Assembly (NCBI GenBank): GCA_029287815.1
Contig: JARFQK010000422.1
Location: 1 to 6,054, forward strand
Direction of reading: 5' to 3'
DNA length: 6,054 bases
DNA from: Gammaproteobacteria bacterium
GTDB lineage: Bacteria; Pseudomonadota; Gammaproteobacteria; SZUA-229
Position 1 is the first letter of the stretch. Every line of letters begins with the position of its first letter. The notes under the pieces are model-generated. The model did not search any database. It was not told the DNA's origin and worked only from the letters and a program-made list of their open reading frames with translations. Both the position numbers and the translations under genes were made by a program. Of this stretch, positions 4,166 through 6,054 are shown in pieces.

Positions 4166-5515
4166 CTAACCCAGGGGTTTGCGCAATACCTTGGATTTGC
4201 GCTGATAGTTATAGAGTTGTTGTTTCTGCATCGGCAGGTCTGCCGGATCCGCTTCAGTGAATCCTCGCTCCAGGAACCAGTGCATGGCTTGTGTCGTCAT
4301 CGTGAACATTTCCTTCATGTGCTTCTTGCGTGCCTGCCATTCGATATGCTGCATCAGTTCGTTACCGCGGCCGCGTTCCTGATAGTCGGAGTGAACCGCC
4401 AGACAGGCCAGTTCGCAGGCCTGCTCGATCTCGAAACAAAACAGTGCGGCGCAGGCGATAATCATACCGTCGCGCTCGATCACGGTGAAATTGTGGACAT
4501 CAAGCTCGAGTTGTTCGCGCGAACGCTTAACCAGTGCGCCTTTTTCCTCGAGTGGCGTGATCAGCTCCAATATGCCGCCAATGTCATCGATGGTCGCCAG
4601 GCGCAGGCCTTCGTAATTGTCAGCAGTCACCAGCGTGCCGACGCCGTCTCGGGTGTAGAGTTCGAGCAACAACGAACCATCGATGTTGCGGCTGAGAAGG
4701 TGGACACGACGGACGCCGCCCCTGCAAGCGTGAGCCGCGTTGTCGAGATGTGATTGTGTGTCGCGGGCGTCCTCCGGGCTCAGCTGTTCGTTGCCTTTGG
4801 CGTGCGTCTTCAGCCACTGCTCGGCCTGGGGCAGGTTCAGCTGACGCAGGGCGTCGCCCTGGTGGTCGATCACTCCGATGGTCTCCATCACGAAGATCAG
4901 TTTATCGGCATGCAGCGCAATCGCGATATCAGTGGCAACATCCTCGGCGCGCAGGTTGAAGATCTCGCCGGTCGGCGAATAGCCAATCGGCGAAGCCAGC
5001 ACCACATTGCCCAGTTCCAACTGCGCCTCTATCGCATCGGCATCGACATTCCTGACGTTGCCGGTTTGGCAATAATCGACACCATTGATGATGCCGTAGG
5101 GCTGTGCGGTGACGAAGTTTCCCGAGACAACCTGCACTGACGCCTCGGCCATCGGGGTATTCGGCAGACCCATCGAGAGTTGCGACTCGATGATCATCCT
5201 GACCTGACCGGCAGCCTGTGCGACACCTGGCATCGCGTCGGCTGTGGTGATGCGCAAACCGTTGACGAATTCCGACTCGATACCGAGTGTTTTGAGCTGA
5301 TGCTCGATTTGTGGCCGCGCCCCATGGACCAGCACGAGGCGCACGCCCAGGCTCCCGAGCAATGCGAAATCATTGATAAGATGATGAAATGAGTCGTTTT
5401 CGACCGCTTCGCCGCCAAACAGCACGACAACTGTCTTGCCCCTGTGTGCATGAATATACGGTGCTGAGTTTCTGAACCACGCAACGTGTTCGCTGATGTC
5501 AGGTGTTTTGTTCAA
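4166..5515 (-). CDS. argA: Amino-acid N-acetyltransferase (N-acetylglutamate synthase)
   Basis: ArgA acetylates glutamate with acetyl-CoA, the first step of arginine synthesis. In the classical ArgA family it is feedback-inhibited by arginine. The 449-aa protein has the expected two parts: an amino acid kinase-like domain (about 10-295) with HRGKTVVVLFGGEAVE (24-39) and VLVHGARPQIEHQL (61-74), and a C-terminal GNAT domain (about 303-449) with CLAVHSDYQERGRGNELM (371-388; acetyl-CoA pyrophosphate loop QERGRG at 379-384), TTQAMHWFLERGF (407-419) and the family-typical end QQLYNYQRKSKVL (432-444). The start codon is TTG: an in-frame TAA lies five codons upstream, no ATG lies between, and AAGGAG sits 7-8 nt before the TTG. 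It is the first gene of the argA-nadC-plsC-yjbQ cluster and divergent from ilvD. Confidence 0.98.
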   Translation of the reverse strand: MNKTPDISEHVAWFRNSAPYIHAHRGKTVVVLFGGEAVENDSFHHLINDFALLGSLGVRLVLVHGARPQIEHQLKTLGIESEFVNGLRITTADAMPGVAQAAGQVRMIIESQLSMGLPNTPMAEASVQVVSGNFVTAQPYGIINGVDYCQTGNVRNVDADAIEAQLELGNVVLASPIGYSPTGEIFNLRAEDVATDIAIALHADKLIFVMETIGVIDHQGDALRQLNLPQAEQWLKTHAKGNEQLSPEDARDTQSHLDNAAHACRGGVRRVHLLSRNIDGSLLLELYTRDGVGTLVTADNYEGLRLATIDDIGGILELITPLEEKGALVKRSREQLELDVHNFTVIERDGMIIACAALFCFEIEQACELACLAVHSDYQERGRGNELMQHIEWQARKKHMKEMFTMTTQAMHWFLERGFTEADPADLPMQKQQLYNYQRKSKVLRKPLG

Positions 5516-5598
5516 ACGTCTTGCTCCTTATCACCTATGTGTTGCTCGATGAGTTCATGGTTGTCTTTTTTCAGATACTTACTGTTGGCCCGCATCAT
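5512..5598 (-). CDS. Possible short ORF overlapping the argA start (28 codons)
   Basis: Starting from the double ATG at 5598 or 5595, the frame reads MMRANSKYLKKDN, continues HELIEQHIGDKEQDV, and stops at TGA (5514-5512). That stop overlaps the argA TTG start in a TTGA arrangement, the geometry of translational coupling. An in-frame ATG further up (5646) would give 44 aa with a Phe/Trp/Arg/Ser-rich front. The peptide is charged and hydrophilic, without membrane segment or known motif, and I do not recognise it. Neither start has a clear ribosome site. It could be a coupling or leader peptide for argA, or simply a chance open frame that contains the argA ribosome site. Confidence 0.27.
   Translation of the reverse strand: MMRANSKYLKKDNHELIEQHIGDKEQDV
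5524..5529 (-). promoter_or_regulatory. Ribosome binding site that sets the argA TTG start
   Basis: AAGGAG on the minus strand ends 8 nt before the TTG at 5515-5513. It is the strongest Shine-Dalgarno sequence in the window. With the in-frame TAA (5530-5528) it leaves the TTG as the only sensible start. The same bases would be codons near the end of the possible short ORF upstream. Confidence 0.8.
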
Positions 5599-5717
5599 GA
5601 GCGAAGCGGACGAGCGCCTACTTGAGCCATGAATCCAAAAAAACATTTCGCTGCTTGCACATACTCTCGCGCATGGCGCTTGAGCCGGATCGTAGCATAT
5701 TCATGCAGTCCAGGAAG

Positions 5718-5747
5718 TTCTGAATAATTCCGCAGTTGCTGTAATAT
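5718..5747 (+). promoter_or_regulatory. Candidate promoter for ilvD
   Basis: TAATAT (5742-5747) is a fair -10 element. TTCTGA (5718-5723) is a poor -35 element at 18-nt spacing. Transcription would begin near 5754, leaving a leader of about 50 nt, too short for the usual peptide attenuator. No run of Ile/Val/Leu codons is visible. Pattern match only. Confidence 0.3.
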
Positions 5748-5802
5748 ACCCGTCTTTTGACCGCAAATGGCAGAAAATAGCGCAATTCTTTGGTAAGGAC
5801 TG

Positions 5803-6054
5803 ATGGCAAACGACAAAAAACGTAAATATTCTTCTGTGATCGTCGATGGTGTCAAACAGGCACCAAGCAGAGCCATGTTGCACGCAGTGGGCTTTACGGA
5901 CGAGGACTTCCGCAGACCGCAGGTCGGTATTGCTTCGACCTGGAGTATGGTCACACCCTGCAATATGCATATCAATCTGCTGGCGGAGGAGGCCGGCAAG
6001 GGCGTTGACCAGGCTGGTGGCAAGAGCGTGGTCTTCAACACGATCACCGTGTCG
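5803..6054 (+). CDS. ilvD: Dihydroxy-acid dehydratase IlvD, N-terminal part
   Basis: IlvD dehydrates 2,3-dihydroxyisovalerate and 2,3-dihydroxy-3-methylvalerate to the 2-oxo acids of the valine/leucine and isoleucine pathways, using an iron-sulfur cluster, in the cytoplasm. The first 84 codons are present and stay open to the window edge; the family is usually about 550-620 aa. The N-terminus reads KKRKYSSVIVDG (5-16), APSRAMLHAVGFTDEDF (20-36), PQVGIASTWSMVTPCNMHIN (39-58) and AGGKSVVFNTITVS (71-84). Cys53 in TPCN is the first expected cluster ligand. The start is the ATG at 5803, with AAGGA (5795-5799) just upstream. It is divergent from argA with 287 nt between the start codons. Confidence 0.98.
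   Translation, partial: MANDKKRKYSSVIVDGVKQAPSRAMLHAVGFTDEDFRRPQVGIASTWSMVTPCNMHINLLAEEAGKGVDQAGGKSVVFNTITVS

Noticed and set aside
4163..4177. CCCCT/AGGGG hairpin as a terminator between argA and nadC
   Set aside because: It has a five-pair stem, no U-tract and overlaps the argA stop. It is too weak to call, although it might mildly affect nadC translation.
4217..4753. 178-aa plus-strand open frame inside argA
   Set aside because: It is antisense to the well-conserved ArgA GNAT domain and has no family features; it is a coding shadow.
5715..5735. ArgR-type operator (TGAATAATTC) between argA and ilvD
   Set aside because: An ARG box needs TGAAT and ATTCA half-sites separated by about four A/T bases. 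Here the halves nearly touch, and no second box is nearby.
5595..6047. 150-aa open frame on the minus strand opposite the ilvD start
   Set aside because: It is antisense to strongly conserved IlvD codons, shows no recognisable domain, and its frame is explained as a shadow of ilvD plus the intergenic region.

Overview
The window looks like a chromosomal housekeeping segment of a gammaproteobacterium. The main evidence is the two-domain ArgA-type N-acetylglutamate synthase (amino acid kinase domain fused to a GNAT domain), whose C-terminus closely resembles the Enterobacteria/Pseudomonas ArgA family. Gammaproteobacterial-type NadC, IlvD, PlsC and YjbQ support this. Base composition is moderately GC-rich and even across the genes. 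No phage, plasmid, transposase, CRISPR or defence gene is visible. The genus cannot be named from this sequence alone.

Layout, left to right. (1) Positions 1-323, minus strand: the 5' end of thiD (HMP/HMP-P kinase, thiamine biosynthesis), cut by the window edge. (2) Positions 324-494: a divergent promoter region. (3) Plus strand: a 57-aa rubredoxin (495-668), then after 9 nt a D-2-hydroxyacid dehydrogenase (678-1649), probably co-transcribed. (4) Positions 1650-2082: a gene-free gap between convergent genes, packed with three families of short dispersed repeats: CGCAAAGG-type tracts, a REP-like double hairpin, and copies of a CATTGCGAG...GCAATCT palindromic repeat. (5) Minus strand, read right to left: argA (5515-4166), nadC (4146-3313), plsC-like acyltransferase (3301-2507) and yjbQ (2499-2083). 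The gaps are 19, 11 and 7 nt, so this is very probably one operon. (6) Positions 5516-5802: the divergent argA/ilvD intergenic region. A possible short ORF here ends on the TTG start of argA. (7) Plus strand, 5803-6054: the first 84 codons of ilvD, running off the edge.

The minus-strand operon joins unrelated core pathways: the first step of arginine synthesis (ArgA), the quinolinate step of NAD synthesis (NadC), phosphatidic acid formation (PlsC) and a small YjbQ protein linked to thiamine phosphate synthesis. The most unusual material is the repeat-filled intergenic region. The next most interesting points are the overlap upstream of argA and the odd translation start of the dehydrogenase. 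I see no convincing new multi-gene system.
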